Source of the DNA: Pelomonas sp. Root1237
GTDB taxonomy: Bacteria > Pseudomonadota > Gammaproteobacteria > Burkholderiales > Burkholderiaceae_C
Length of the DNA: 64,000 nucleotides
Direction of reading: 5' to 3'
Assembly (NCBI RefSeq): GCF_001425055.1
Contig: NZ_LMDK01000001.1
Location: 695,845-759,844 of the forward strand
This document shows positions 17,849 to 27,032 of the stretch, one piece after another. A program made the position numbers and the translations under genes. Position 1 is the first letter of the stretch. Each line of letters starts with the position of its first letter. The notes under the pieces were generated by a model. It did not search any database. It saw nothing but the letters and a program-made list of their open reading frames with translations, and was not told the origin of the DNA.

Positions 17849-20761
17849 TCAGAACATGCGGTACTCAAGGCGCAGCGTGAACGAGCGGCCGCGCGGGTCG
17901 GCCACGCGCGGTTCCCAGCTGGAGCCGGCGCCGGTGTTGGTGTCGTAGGTGACGCTGAACGGCGGGTCTTCGTTGAGCAGGTTCTTGATGCCGGCCGTGA
18001 TGGTCAGGTTCTTGATGCCGCCGTAGGCCAGGCTGGCGTTCAGGATGGAGTAGGCCGCCACGCGCGGGTTCCAGTTCGCCGGCGTCACGGTGCCGTTAGC
18101 CACGCCGGGCAGCACGAAGTCCTGGTAGCCGGTGCGGTAGACATGCTGGAACGTGGCCGCCCAGTCGCCCTCGGTGCGGGTCAGCGTGGCGGTGTGCTTC
18201 CAGCGGATGCCCAGGTCGCCGGCGCGGGTGAAGCGGCCGACCTCGCTGCTGCCCATCGGCGCGCTCGGCACCAGGCGCGACTTCTTGTCGAGCAGGTAGG
18301 ACACGTCGAAGCTGCCCGTCCACGCCGCGCCGAAGGCGTTGGTGTTGCCGCGCAGGCCCAGTTCCAGACCCTTGGTGTTGGTCTCGCCGGCGTTCACATA
18401 GCGGGTGTCGACGGCGAGGAGCTTGCCGCTGCCGTCACGGATGAAGTTGTCCTTGAAGTACTGGTAGTTCTCGGCCAGCGTCGTCAGACCGAAGGACTGG
18501 ATCGTGCCGGTGCGTTCGATCGACCACCAGTCCAGGCTGGCCACCAGGTCCTTCGTTGGCTGGAAAACGACGCCTGCGCTGTACATCTTGGCCTCTTCAG
18601 GGCCCAAGGTCGATTTGCCGCCGAACAGGGTGCTGAAGTCACGCACGGATTGGCAACCCGGCGTGTTGGAGACGACGCGCGAGGAGCAGGTGGCCGGGTC
18701 GGTGAAGTCGGCGCCGACGAAGGTGCTCTCCGTGATCGGGTCGAACATCTGCTTGAAGGTCGGCACGCGGAAGCCCGTGCTGTAGGCCCCGCGGAACAGC
18801 AGCTGCTCGGTCGGGTTGTAGCGCAGCGAGACCTTGGGGTTGGTCGTCGAGCCGAAGCCGGTGTAGTCGTCGCGACGGATGGCGCCGGTGATCTCCATGT
18901 CCTTCATGACTGGCACGGCCACCTCGGCGAACACCGCCTTGATGGTGCGCTTGAGAGTGCCGGCCGTGGCCAGCGCGTTGTCGAAGGGCACGTTGAAGAT
19001 CTGTGCGGCGACGGTGTTGGCATTGGAGCGCTGGTCGCCGTCGAACTTGTACTTTTCGGTGCGCGAGTCAACGCCCAATGCAGCCATCACCGTGCCACCG
19101 GGCAGCTTGAACACCGGGCCCGACACGGTCGCGTCGGCCTGCTCCATCGTGAATTTGCCGCCGTACAGCGTCACGCCCTCGGCTTTGATGGCGTCCAGCG
19201 CCTTCAGGGCCTCGGGCGTCTGCGTCAGCGAGAAGGGATTGAGCACGCCGGTGTTGATCAGGTCGGCGAAGGGCTGCCAGTAGTGATAGCCCTTGCCGAC
19301 CGTGGAGCTGCCTTTGCTCTCGGCGCGCGAGAAACCGACGCGGTAGTCCCAATCGGTGAGGAAAGGCAAGGCACCGTCCGCGCCGACCAGGAAGCGCGCG
19401 GTGTCGGCCGTGGTGTCGATCTCGCGGTTGCCGCAGGGCATGCAGCGCCAGCGGAAGGCCATCGGCAGGCCGCGGTTGGCCTCCAGCGCCGGGAATGACT
19501 TGACCAGCGCGTTGAACACGTCGTTGTAGCCTGCGCCGGTGCTGGGGTAGCGCAGGTTGCGGAAGGGGCTGGGGTAAACAGTGCCGGCCAGATTGATGGT
19601 GGCGGTGCCCGAGCCGCTGGTGATCTGGTTGGGCGAGAAGCTCTTGGTGGACTCGGCCCGGCCCAGCACGGCCTCGCCGAACACGCGGTGGTCGCCCAGC
19701 TTGAAGGTCAGGCGGCTGACGAGGTTGGTGTTCTTGATCGGCTGCTGGATGACGGCGGCACGGCCGGTGTCCCAGGCGCAGCCGTACTTGGACGCCGCGG
19801 TGGCCCAGAGCGTCTCCTGGTAAGGGCTCATGCCATCCACCGACGAGCAGCCGGCGCCGCCGGGCAGGTCGAGGATATTGATGCCGTTGACGCGCAGCGC
19901 CGGGTTGGCGAAGTCGAACGGCCCGGCGGTGTTGTTGCCACCCTGGCTGAGCACGTTGCCCAGCGCAGCGCCGGTTGGCGTGGTGCCGGCCACAGCGAAC
20001 AGCGTCGCAATCGGCGTGCCGCGCGTGTCGGGCGACAGGCCGCGATCGGGCTGGTAGGTGTTGACGAAGTCGCGCTGGTCGCCGCGCAGCACCTTGTTGT
20101 CGCGCACCGACAGCGAGGCCAGGAAGTTGAAGCCGTCGGTATCCAGGTTGCCGTAGCCGGCCGTCACCGAGGCGCCGTAGATCTCGCCGCCTTTTTGCTG
20201 CGGCACGTCGGCCAGCGCGTTGATCGTCACGCCGCTGTAGTTCTGGCGCAGGATGAAGTTGATGACGCCACCGATGGCGTCGGTACCGTAGATGGCCGAG
20301 GCGCCGTCCTTGAGGATCTCGACGCGGTCGATGGCGGCGAAAGGAATCTGGTTCAGGTCGACCGTGCCGCCGTTCAAGCCGTGGGCCGCCACGCGGCGGC
20401 CGTTCAGCAGGATCAGCGTCGCATTGCTGCCCTGACCGCGCAGGTTGGCGCTGCTGGCGCCGTTGTTGCCACGCGCGGCGCCGTCCACCACGTCGGCATT
20501 GCCGGCCAGGTTGTCCAGGCCGTTGCCGTTGATGTTGAGCTGCATGATCATCTGCTCGGCCGACGCGATGCCGGCCCGCTCCAGCTCACGCCGGCTGATC
20601 ACCTGGATGGGCAGGGCACCCTCATCCTTGATCCGCTTGATGCTGGAACCCGTCACCTCGACGCGCTCCAGTCGCGCGCTGTCGTTCTGCGCCAGGGCAG
20701 CGCCGGTATGGCCGGCGAGGCCGACGATGGCGAGCTGGGTTGCCAGACGATTCAACTTCAT
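17849..20761 (-). CDS. TonB-dependent outer membrane receptor
   Basis: A 970-residue outer-membrane transporter. A signal peptide (MKLNRLATQLAIVGLAGHTG, ending at ALAQ) precedes a plug domain with RVEVTGSSIKRI (TonB-box-proximal region), LRGQGSNATLILLNGRRV and VEILKDGASAIYGTDAIGGV, all typical of the large receptors abundant in Xanthomonas and Caulobacter. The barrel ends in a C-terminal phenylalanine (RLEYRMF), the outer-membrane sorting signal. The substrate cannot be deduced; no transporter or degradative enzyme is adjacent. The open frame extends to 20920, but the ATG at 20761 gives the clean signal peptide. It is divergent from an ornithine-cyclodeaminase-like gene and has its own terminator. 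Confidence 0.95.
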   Translation of the reverse strand: MKLNRLATQLAIVGLAGHTGAALAQNDSARLERVEVTGSSIKRIKDEGALPIQVISRRELERAGIASAEQMIMQLNINGNGLDNLAGNADVVDGAARGNNGASSANLRGQGSNATLILLNGRRVAAHGLNGGTVDLNQIPFAAIDRVEILKDGASAIYGTDAIGGVINFILRQNYSGVTINALADVPQQKGGEIYGASVTAGYGNLDTDGFNFLASLSVRDNKVLRGDQRDFVNTYQPDRGLSPDTRGTPIATLFAVAGTTPTGAALGNVLSQGGNNTAGPFDFANPALRVNGINILDLPGGAGCSSVDGMSPYQETLWATAASKYGCAWDTGRAAVIQQPIKNTNLVSRLTFKLGDHRVFGEAVLGRAESTKSFSPNQITSGSGTATINLAGTVYPSPFRNLRYPSTGAGYNDVFNALVKSFPALEANRGLPMAFRWRCMPCGNREIDTTADTARFLVGADGALPFLTDWDYRVGFSRAESKGSSTVGKGYHYWQPFADLINTGVLNPFSLTQTPEALKALDAIKAEGVTLYGGKFTMEQADATVSGPVFKLPGGTVMAALGVDSRTEKYKFDGDQRSNANTVAAQIFNVPFDNALATAGTLKRTIKAVFAEVAVPVMKDMEITGAIRRDDYTGFGSTTNPKVSLRYNPTEQLLFRGAYSTGFRVPTFKQMFDPITESTFVGADFTDPATCSSRVVSNTPGCQSVRDFSTLFGGKSTLGPEEAKMYSAGVVFQPTKDLVASLDWWSIERTGTIQSFGLTTLAENYQYFKDNFIRDGSGKLLAVDTRYVNAGETNTKGLELGLRGNTNAFGAAWTGSFDVSYLLDKKSRLVPSAPMGSSEVGRFTRAGDLGIRWKHTATLTRTEGDWAATFQHVYRTGYQDFVLPGVANGTVTPANWNPRVAAYSILNASLAYGGIKNLTITAGIKNLLNEDPPFSVTYDTNTGAGSSWEPRVADPRGRSFTLRLEYRMF

Positions 20762-20963
20762 CTCAAGGACTCCTGCATGTGATTCGATTGCCGCCGATGT
20801 TCGCTGGCGCGCTGGGGAGCGCCCAGGGGGCCGCACCCCAGGTGTTGCGCGCTGTTCAATGAATGCTTGTGGGCTGCACATAACCTGCGGGAATGCGTGC
20901 TGATGTGAAAGCACGCGCACGGTGCGCGGCGGCCCTCATACAGTGCCGGCGGAGGTTTTCTTC

Positions 20964-21896
20964 ATGCGATTGATCACTGAGGCCGATGTCGCGGCCGTAC
21001 TCGACCCGGACAGCGCCGTGGCCGCCCTGCGTGCCGCCTTTGCCCAGCACGGCCGCGGCCAGGCGCAGGTGCTGGCCCGCCACCGTGCCACTGCCACGCA
21101 GGGCGGCGCCGCGCTCGCGATCAGCGCGATGGGGGCCATCCTCGACGCCGACGGTGAGTTGCCGGCGGTGCTCGGCACCAAGGCCTATTCGGCGCGCAAC
21201 GGCAAGTACCACTTCCTCGTCAGCCTATTCTCGGCCGAGACCGGCGAGGCGATTGCGACGCTGGAGGCCAACGAGTTCACGCGGCTGCGCACGGCCGCGG
21301 CCAGCGCCGTGGCGGCCGACCTGCTGGCTTTGCCAGAGGCCAGGACGTTGGCCGTCTTTGGCGCCGGCATCCAGGCGCGAGCCCATGTCGAGGCGCTGAC
21401 ACGGGTGCGGCGCTTCGAGCGCGTGCTGGTCTGCGCGCGCAGTGGCGGCGAGGCCTTCGCAGGCGAGATCGAGGCACAGATCGGTTTTCCAGCCCAGGTC
21501 GTGGATGCCGCCACGGCCGCTGCCGAGGCCGATGTCATTGCGACGGCCACGCGCTCGGCCGTGCCGCTGTTCGACGGCGCTCTCGTCAAGCAAGGCGCCT
21601 TCATCGCTGCCGTGGGTTCCAGCACGAAGGTGGCGCGCGAGCTGGACGATGCGTTGCTGGCCCGTGCGGCCCTGGTCGTCGTTGAATGGCGCACCGCCGC
21701 CGAGCTGGAAGCCGGCGACATCGTGCAGGCCGTGCCGGGCGTCATCGTGCCCGAGCGGCTCGTTGAGCTGGGCGAACTGATCGTCAGCCCGCGTCCGCGC
21801 GAGGCGCAGGACATCGTCGTCTACAAGAGCGTCGGCATCGGCCTGGAGGACGTGGCCCTGGCTCGCCTCGTCGCCCACCGCCTGGGAGCCTGCTGA
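20964..21896 (+). CDS. Ornithine cyclodeaminase / mu-crystallin family protein
   Basis: A 310-residue NAD(P)-dependent protein of the OCD/mu-crystallin family, which includes ornithine cyclodeaminase, ketimine reductases and alanine dehydrogenases. A Rossmann motif LAVFGAGIQARAHVEAL is at about residues 120-140, the substrate loop GTKAYSARNGKYHFLVSLF precedes it, and VYKSVGIGLEDVA is the C-terminal family signature. ATG 20964 has a GGAGG site. Members cannot be assigned to one substrate by sequence alone. A structured repeat begins 10 bp after its stop codon. Confidence 0.87.
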   Translation: MRLITEADVAAVLDPDSAVAALRAAFAQHGRGQAQVLARHRATATQGGAALAISAMGAILDADGELPAVLGTKAYSARNGKYHFLVSLFSAETGEAIATLEANEFTRLRTAAASAVAADLLALPEARTLAVFGAGIQARAHVEALTRVRRFERVLVCARSGGEAFAGEIEAQIGFPAQVVDAATAAAEADVIATATRSAVPLFDGALVKQGAFIAAVGSSTKVARELDDALLARAALVVVEWRTAAELEAGDIVQAVPGVIVPERLVELGELIVSPRPREAQDIVVYKSVGIGLEDVALARLVAHRLGAC

Positions 21897-21905
21897 AGTG
21901 AAACG

Positions 21906-22126
21906 AGCCCCTCGCCCGGTCTTGCGCCGGCTGAACGCCGGCAATCCCGGTCGGTCTTGCAGACCGCGCAGCCGCCGGAGCGGCTGCTCTTCGGCAGGCT
22001 CAACAAGTCCACAGGACTTGCCGTGTCCGGCCTCAGCCCCCGCGGGGACGGCGATGCTCGCGGCATCGAGCCGCAAGCACATCGCCAACGCGGGCCGGCT
22101 TGGGAGCGGCCCGGCGCTCGGCCCGC
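21906..22126. repeat. Structured interspersed repeat, copy 1 (pairs with 45619-45835)
   Basis: A ~221-bp noncoding element with six successive hairpins: 21926-21942 (loop TGAAC), 21952-21966 (loop TGC), 21968-21987 (loop CGGA), 22004-22020 (loop ACA), 22050-22086 and 22090-22126. A second copy lies at 45619-45835 with the same hairpin order. In hairpins 1, 3 and 4 the stem sequences differ between copies but pairing is kept, while the loop of the first and the segments between hairpins are conserved. It begins 10 bp after a stop codon and ends 27 bp before dacB. I cannot name the family. Confidence 0.85.
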
Positions 22127-22152
22127 AATGCGCAGGTTTCCTGCGATGGCTG

Positions 22153-23568
22153 ATGCGGATCTCTTTGCCGGTCGCAGTGGTGCTGCTGACCGGCTGCGCG
22201 ACGACCTCGGTGCCCGACCCCGTACAGGCCGCGCTGGCCAAGGCCGGCCTGCCGGCGGAAAGCCTCGGCTTTGTGCTGCAACCGCTGGACGGCTCTCGGC
22301 CGGCCTTGAGCCAACGCGCCGACGCGGCGATGGCGCCGGCCTCGACGATGAAGCTGGTGACGGCGACCGTCGCCATGGACAAGCTCGGCATCAACCACCG
22401 CGGCCGCACCGAGCTGCTGGCAGGTTCGGTTCCTGTCGGAGGGACCATTGACGGCCCGTTGATCCTGCGAGGAGGCGCCGATCCCGACCTTGACTGGCCG
22501 GCGTTGTGGTGGCTGCTGCGCCAGCTGCGCGAAAGCGGCGTGCGCGAGATCCGCGGCGGCCTCGTCATCGACCGCACACTGTTCAAACCGACCCGCTTCG
22601 ATGTCGGCCTGCCGCCCTTCGACGATGCGCCCGAGTTCGACTACAACGTCATCCCCGACGCCTTGCATCTCAACGGCAGCCTGCTCGACTTCGAGCTGCA
22701 AGCCACGGCCACCGGCGTTACGGCGCGCGCCCTGCCGGCCCTGCCAGGGCTGAGCGTGGATGCGAGCTCGATGACCTTGTCAGCAAGGCCGTGCAAGGAC
22801 TGGGACGAGGATTGGAAACCCGCTCTTGTCCAGCCCGCCAGCGAGGGCTGGGCGCTGAAGCTGCAAGGGGCCTTCCCGGCTGGCTGCCATCAGCGCGCCC
22901 CGCTGCAGATCGTCGACCGGCAGTGGCTGGCCACACGGGCCGTGCGCCAGCTCTGGGCCGAACTGGGCGGCAGCGTGGGGCCGGGTGACGCCGAGGCGGC
23001 CGCGCCGGCCGGCGCCGTCGTGCTGGCCACGCACCGCGGCCGGCCGCTGGCCGAGGTGCTGCGCGGGGTGATGAAGCGCAGCGACAACGCGGCAACAAGG
23101 CTCATCTACCTGCAGCTCGGCGCCCAGGCGGCGCAACCCGGCGAGCCGACGCTGGCGGCGTCTGAGCGCGTCGTGCGCGACTGGCTTGCGGGCCATGGCG
23201 TCGACACGGCAGCGCTGGTGCTGGACAACGGCTCGGGCCTGTCGCGCGGCGAGCGGGTCAGCCCGGCCCTGCTGGCCGGCGTGCTGCGTGCGGGCCAGCG
23301 CGGCGCCCAGGGGCCGGAGCTGCTCGGCACCTTGCCCATCGCCGGTGTCGACGGCACGCTGTCACGCCGCCTGAAGGACGGCCCGGCCACGGCCCGAGCG
23401 CGGCTCAAGACCGGCACGCTGCGCGATGCCGTCGGCCTGGCCGGCTTCGTGCCGGATGCGTCGGGCAAGCCCTGGGTCTTCGTCGCGCTGCTCAACCATC
23501 CCGAGGCTGCGGCCAAGGGGCGGCCGGTGCTGGATGCGCTGGTGGAGTGGGTGGCAGGGCAGCGCTGA
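22153..23568 (+). CDS. dacB: D-alanyl-D-alanine carboxypeptidase/endopeptidase (PBP4, S13), lipoprotein
   Basis: A 471-residue S13-family penicillin-binding protein that trims or cuts murein cross-links in the periplasm. The N-terminus MRISLPVAVVLLTGCATTS is a lipoprotein signal with lipobox LTGC, so it should be membrane-anchored. The active-site motifs appear in order: SxxK in ASTMKL, SxN in SDNAA and KTG in LKTGTL, with the large insertion domain between SxxK and SxN typical of PBP4. The open frame extends to 21898 through the structured repeat; the ATG at 22153 is clearly the true start. Confidence 0.93.
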   Translation: MRISLPVAVVLLTGCATTSVPDPVQAALAKAGLPAESLGFVLQPLDGSRPALSQRADAAMAPASTMKLVTATVAMDKLGINHRGRTELLAGSVPVGGTIDGPLILRGGADPDLDWPALWWLLRQLRESGVREIRGGLVIDRTLFKPTRFDVGLPPFDDAPEFDYNVIPDALHLNGSLLDFELQATATGVTARALPALPGLSVDASSMTLSARPCKDWDEDWKPALVQPASEGWALKLQGAFPAGCHQRAPLQIVDRQWLATRAVRQLWAELGGSVGPGDAEAAAPAGAVVLATHRGRPLAEVLRGVMKRSDNAATRLIYLQLGAQAAQPGEPTLAASERVVRDWLAGHGVDTAALVLDNGSGLSRGERVSPALLAGVLRAGQRGAQGPELLGTLPIAGVDGTLSRRLKDGPATARARLKTGTLRDAVGLAGFVPDASGKPWVFVALLNHPEAAAKGRPVLDALVEWVAGQR

Positions 23569-23779
23569 AGGCTTGATCCCGAGCGGCGTCAGGCGGCGGC
23601 GTTTGTTGGCCGACTGACCGCGCTGCAACACGACCCGTCGACATCACGCCGGATCGTGTGTGTCAATCGCCTTGCCGAACCCCTAGTTGGAAAGTTGCTT
23701 AAGCCGCAGCGTCACCTATGTTTTCTGCTCGGCACCCGGTTAGGTATCGGGCGCCATGCCAAGGCAACAGGAGATCGCG

Positions 23780-24352
23780 ATGGCTAGATTTGCAGGGTTC
23801 AGGCAGGCGGCATTGGCATTGGCATTGGCCGCGACGTGGTTCGCGACAATGGTGGGGCAAGCGCACGCGATGACCCGGGAGGTCGACTTCAACGTGCTCA
23901 ATGCCACAGCGACGCTCCAGGGAACGTTCGGCTCTGGCGACACGCTGATCGTCGACACGGTGGTGACGCAGGAAACCGGCGCGCTGTCGCAGAGCGTCAC
24001 GTTCACGCTAGGGGCGGGCATCACCGGCTTGACCGGGCGTGCGGTGTGGGAGATCTCGACTGCCGCCGGCCCGGGGCCGCGCCTCGTCGGCGTCAACATC
24101 GACATCTTCGATGCCAGCAACACCCTCGTTATCAGCGATGCGTTCGGTGGTGTCCTGGGCGGATACGCCGTGTCGGCCTTCGACGGGGCCATCGGTCCCG
24201 GCACCTATCACCTGGTGGCCAATGGCACTGCAGTGCGCGATGCGGTGCTCAATATTTCCATCAGCGCGGTTCCCGAGCCGCGCACCTACGCGTTGCTGCT
24301 CGCCGGGATTGGGGCGGTGGGTCTGCTGGCGCGCAGGCGGCGCTTGGGTTGA
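23780..24352 (+). CDS. PEP-CTERM sorting-domain exported protein
   Basis: A 190-residue protein with an N-terminal signal peptide (cleavage near GQAHA) and a C-terminal PEP-CTERM tail: VPEPRTYALLLAGIGAVGLL followed by the basic run ARRRR. PEP-CTERM proteins are processed by an exosortase and typically reach the cell surface or extracellular matrix; no exosortase gene is in this window. The middle is beta-rich, low in charge and of unknown function. ATG 23780 has an AGGAG site. Upstream at 23679-23687 is the motif CCCCTAGT shared with the promoter region of the 1083-residue Tat lipoprotein gene. Confidence 0.88.
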   Translation: MARFAGFRQAALALALAATWFATMVGQAHAMTREVDFNVLNATATLQGTFGSGDTLIVDTVVTQETGALSQSVTFTLGAGITGLTGRAVWEISTAAGPGPRLVGVNIDIFDASNTLVISDAFGGVLGGYAVSAFDGAIGPGTYHLVANGTAVRDAVLNISISAVPEPRTYALLLAGIGAVGLLARRRRLG

Positions 24353-24484
24353 GGCTCTTGGGCGTGCGGCAGGCGGTCCGTCGCAGTTGCGTCGGGACGT
24401 CCCACCGTGACGGCAGCGCCTTCATCGGGCAAGCCAGCGCAAGGACTGAGGGCGCCGCCGGGGAGGCGGCTTCGGCCGCGGCCC

Positions 24485-24665
24485 TCAGGCGACGGCCGGC
24501 GCCAGCAGGCGCAGCGTGACGGCGTCGGCATCCATCTGGGCCATCGCTCCCACCGGCACGGTCAGCTTGCGCTTGATGTGGCCGATGGCTGCGCCGCGGA
24601 AGACGGGGATGTTCAGAGGCAGGAAGTAGTCGTCGCCGGGCTCGCGCGTCGTGAAGCGAGCCCAG
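24485..24665 (-). pseudogene. LD-carboxypeptidase 3' fragment (decayed paralogue of the gene at 28351-29388)
   Basis: On the minus strand this reads as the last ~60 codons of an S66 LD-carboxypeptidase (FTTREPGDDYFLPLN, GHIKRKLTVPVGAMAQMDAD, ending in LLAPAVA and a TGA stop). It matches the end of the intact Tat-exported gene 4 kb downstream almost residue for residue, but lacks about 11 residues between EPG and DDYF and everything upstream. It is therefore a truncated, internally deleted copy. The rest of 24353-24905 holds nothing else recognisable. Confidence 0.85.
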
Positions 24666-24905
24666 CCCGACGCCGACCCTGTGTTGTCATCCCGCAGTGC
24701 TCACCGGCGACCGTCTTCGTGCCGATCGGGCGTTGAAATCCATGCGTAGACGCTTGCGACGCAATGGCCACAGGCGCGGGCGCTTCGTGCCGCCGCCTGA
24801 GCTGCTCGCGGCGAACGCGCGGAGGCGGGATTCCATCGAAACGGGAGCGACGTCCAGGTTTTGCGTGATGGTCCTACGATCCCGTTTCCGAACCGGGATA
24901 TCTCT

Positions 24906-26756
24906 ATGCGCTTGTCGCTACTGTCGCTCCTCATCGCCTGCCTGACGATCCAGCCTGCGCCAGCGCAGGCCGATGCGGCCGATGCGCCAGTCACGGTCAG
25001 TTTGTCGGTCAAGAGTGGCCGGGCGGCGTTCAAGGCCGGCGAGCCCATTGCGCTGGATCTGAGATTTCGCGCGCTGCAGGCGCCGGAGCGCATCGTCACC
25101 AATTCGCTGGGTGACTACCTCTCTGACGAGGTCGTCATCACGGCGCTTGATGGCAGTCCTCCCGCCGCGATCGATCGCGAGCGCTGGATGCCGCAGCAGC
25201 ATGACGTGATCAACCGGCAGGCTGTGCCTGAGGGGCAGGAGTTGTCGGTACCGCTGGTTCTCGATCAGCGGTACCGCTTCGATCGCCCGGGGCGTTATTC
25301 GGTGCACGTCGTTACTCGGCGGGCGGGACGCAAGGCACTCACCACGAACGACGTCACGTTTGCCGTGGAGATGCCGTCGCCCGAGGAGGATGCGGCGCGC
25401 GTCCGCATGCTGGCTGCAGAAATCACCGGCGCGCCGTCAGGGCGCAAGTCGGCGGCGGCCGTACAAGCGCTGGCCCGAATGTCTTCCGATGCCGCGGCGC
25501 AGGCCAAGCTCGATCTGGTTCTCGAACCGCAGGGCGCTCATCCGTACCGCATCGATGCCTTGCGGGGGCTTTGGCATGCCAGCGACCGTCAACGAGTCAT
25601 CGAGGCGCTTGAAAAGGCAGTCATGGACCCGGCGCCGGCGCGCACGGATCTGATCGACGACCTCGTGCTCCTGAAGAGCAGCGTCGAGGCTTCATGGCCG
25701 GCGGATTGGGCGGCAGACGCCGCGCTCAGCAAGCGCATCCGCGCGGCGGCGCTGCATCGACTCGCTGCGACCCTGCCGCTGCGCGATGGGGAGTCCCGTC
25801 TGCAGGCCAGTTGGCTGGTTCTCGAACCCTTCCGCGGTGACGCAGCGGCCATGGATGTGACCGACTTTGTCGTCGCTCGGGATTTCATTGCCGCGCATCT
25901 CGACAAGTTGCAAAGCTACCAACTGGTCGGCTTGGCGCGCGACTTCCGCGGCGCCTTCGACGGCCTCGCCGTCGTCGCCGCGTTGCAGCACTACCTGGAC
26001 GCGCATCCGGACGACGCCAACGCGCTGAGCCTGGCCGTGAACCAATATCCCGACCTGGCCCAGCCTTATGTCGTCCGCCACGCGTGCGGCGATCACCCGA
26101 TGTATTTCGAGCAGGTCCGAGACTTGCCCGTGGCGACGCTGGCCGATGTAGACGATTGTCTTCGCCGCAAGCTGCTGAAGGAGGCGCCGACAGCGGCAAC
26201 AACCTCCGGTCAGATCGGGCTGGGTGTGACCCTGGCTTTCGTGGCGCGTTTCGCCACACCGGATCTGATCCAGGACGTCGCCCGGCTGATGCCCTCGCTT
26301 CAGGGGCGCTGGTTGCCCAATGCCAGAGCTGCCGCGCTTGTCTACCTGATGCGCTGGGACCCCAAGACCTATTCGGCGCAGTTCGAGGTCGCTGCGCAAC
26401 AAGACGAGGGCGATGTGATGAGCTACACCGCCAAGGTCACCAGCCACTTACCCGCTGACGCGATGCGCGCCTTTTATCGCAGGACTCTGGAGAACGGTTC
26501 CGCGCACGACACGGCGCAGGCGGCGATGGTGCTGGCCAGCATCGGTGCAGCGGACGACCGGCCGTTGTTGAACGCGCGCCTGCAGCGCCTGCGCGAGGCA
26601 CTGCGGGCGGGCCGAGGCTCTCATGATGACGAGAACCTGGAGGCGTCCTTGGTCTTCGCGATCCTCGACGGCTACGGCTGGCCGCGGGAGGAAGGTCTTG
26701 CGCTGGTGGCGACGTGCGTTTCCTCTTTCTGCAAGACAAGCTTTCACGTTCAATGA
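24906..26756 (+). CDS. Exported hypothetical protein, helical repeat-rich
   Basis: A 616-residue protein not assigned to a family. It has a signal peptide (MRLSLLSLLIACLTI, cleavage near PAQA), a ~130-residue beta-rich domain (SLSVKSGRAAFKAGEPIALDL, YRFDRPGRYSVHV) resembling a bacterial Ig-like or intermolecular-interaction domain, then a long alpha-helical region with HEAT-like helical pairs. The C-terminus (CVSSFCKTSFHVQ) abuts a transposase remnant whose stop overlaps it by 7 bp, so the original gene end may have been replaced. ATG 24906 follows a weak site. Expression and function are unknown. Confidence 0.7.
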   Translation: MRLSLLSLLIACLTIQPAPAQADAADAPVTVSLSVKSGRAAFKAGEPIALDLRFRALQAPERIVTNSLGDYLSDEVVITALDGSPPAAIDRERWMPQQHDVINRQAVPEGQELSVPLVLDQRYRFDRPGRYSVHVVTRRAGRKALTTNDVTFAVEMPSPEEDAARVRMLAAEITGAPSGRKSAAAVQALARMSSDAAAQAKLDLVLEPQGAHPYRIDALRGLWHASDRQRVIEALEKAVMDPAPARTDLIDDLVLLKSSVEASWPADWAADAALSKRIRAAALHRLAATLPLRDGESRLQASWLVLEPFRGDAAAMDVTDFVVARDFIAAHLDKLQSYQLVGLARDFRGAFDGLAVVAALQHYLDAHPDDANALSLAVNQYPDLAQPYVVRHACGDHPMYFEQVRDLPVATLADVDDCLRRKLLKEAPTAATTSGQIGLGVTLAFVARFATPDLIQDVARLMPSLQGRWLPNARAAALVYLMRWDPKTYSAQFEVAAQQDEGDVMSYTAKVTSHLPADAMRAFYRRTLENGSAHDTAQAAMVLASIGAADDRPLLNARLQRLREALRAGRGSHDDENLEASLVFAILDGYGWPREEGLALVATCVSSFCKTSFHVQ

Positions 26757-26992
26757 CCTGCGCTGGGGTGCGTGACAGTCGATCCGGCGCCTTCGGGATG
26801 CCGGAGCTGTAGCGTCATCAAGAAGCCGTAAGCGGTAATGCTCAGGCTGGCGTGATGATGGAAGCCCCGCCAGCCTCTGCCTTTGTAGTGCCCCAGCCCC
26901 AGCTGCTGCTTGAGGTCTTGGTAGTCGCGCTCGATGCGCCAGCGCATCTTGCCCTCCAACACCATGCTGGATGCGCTCGTGAACTGGGTCAC
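26750..26992 (-). pseudogene. IS701-type transposase C-terminal remnant
   Basis: An 80-codon frame containing RWRIERDYQDLKQQLGLGHY, GRGWRGFHHHASL and AYGFLM, the highly conserved C-terminal region of IS701-family DDE transposases (the ERDYQ.LK glutamate belongs to the catalytic triad). The remaining ~350 residues and the terminal inverted repeats are absent; the 5' part before MRWRIERD is unrelated sequence. It is a dead insertion-sequence fragment lying between an unknown exported gene and a glycosyltransferase. Confidence 0.9.
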
Positions 26993-27032
26993 GGCGCAGC
27001 GCTGACGGCGCGGCCTTGCGACCGCCGCTGGT

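Noticed and set aside
23680-23760. Sigma-54 promoter before the PEP-CTERM gene (TTGGAAAGTTGC)
   Set aside because: GG to GC spacing is 6 bp, not the required 10 bp.
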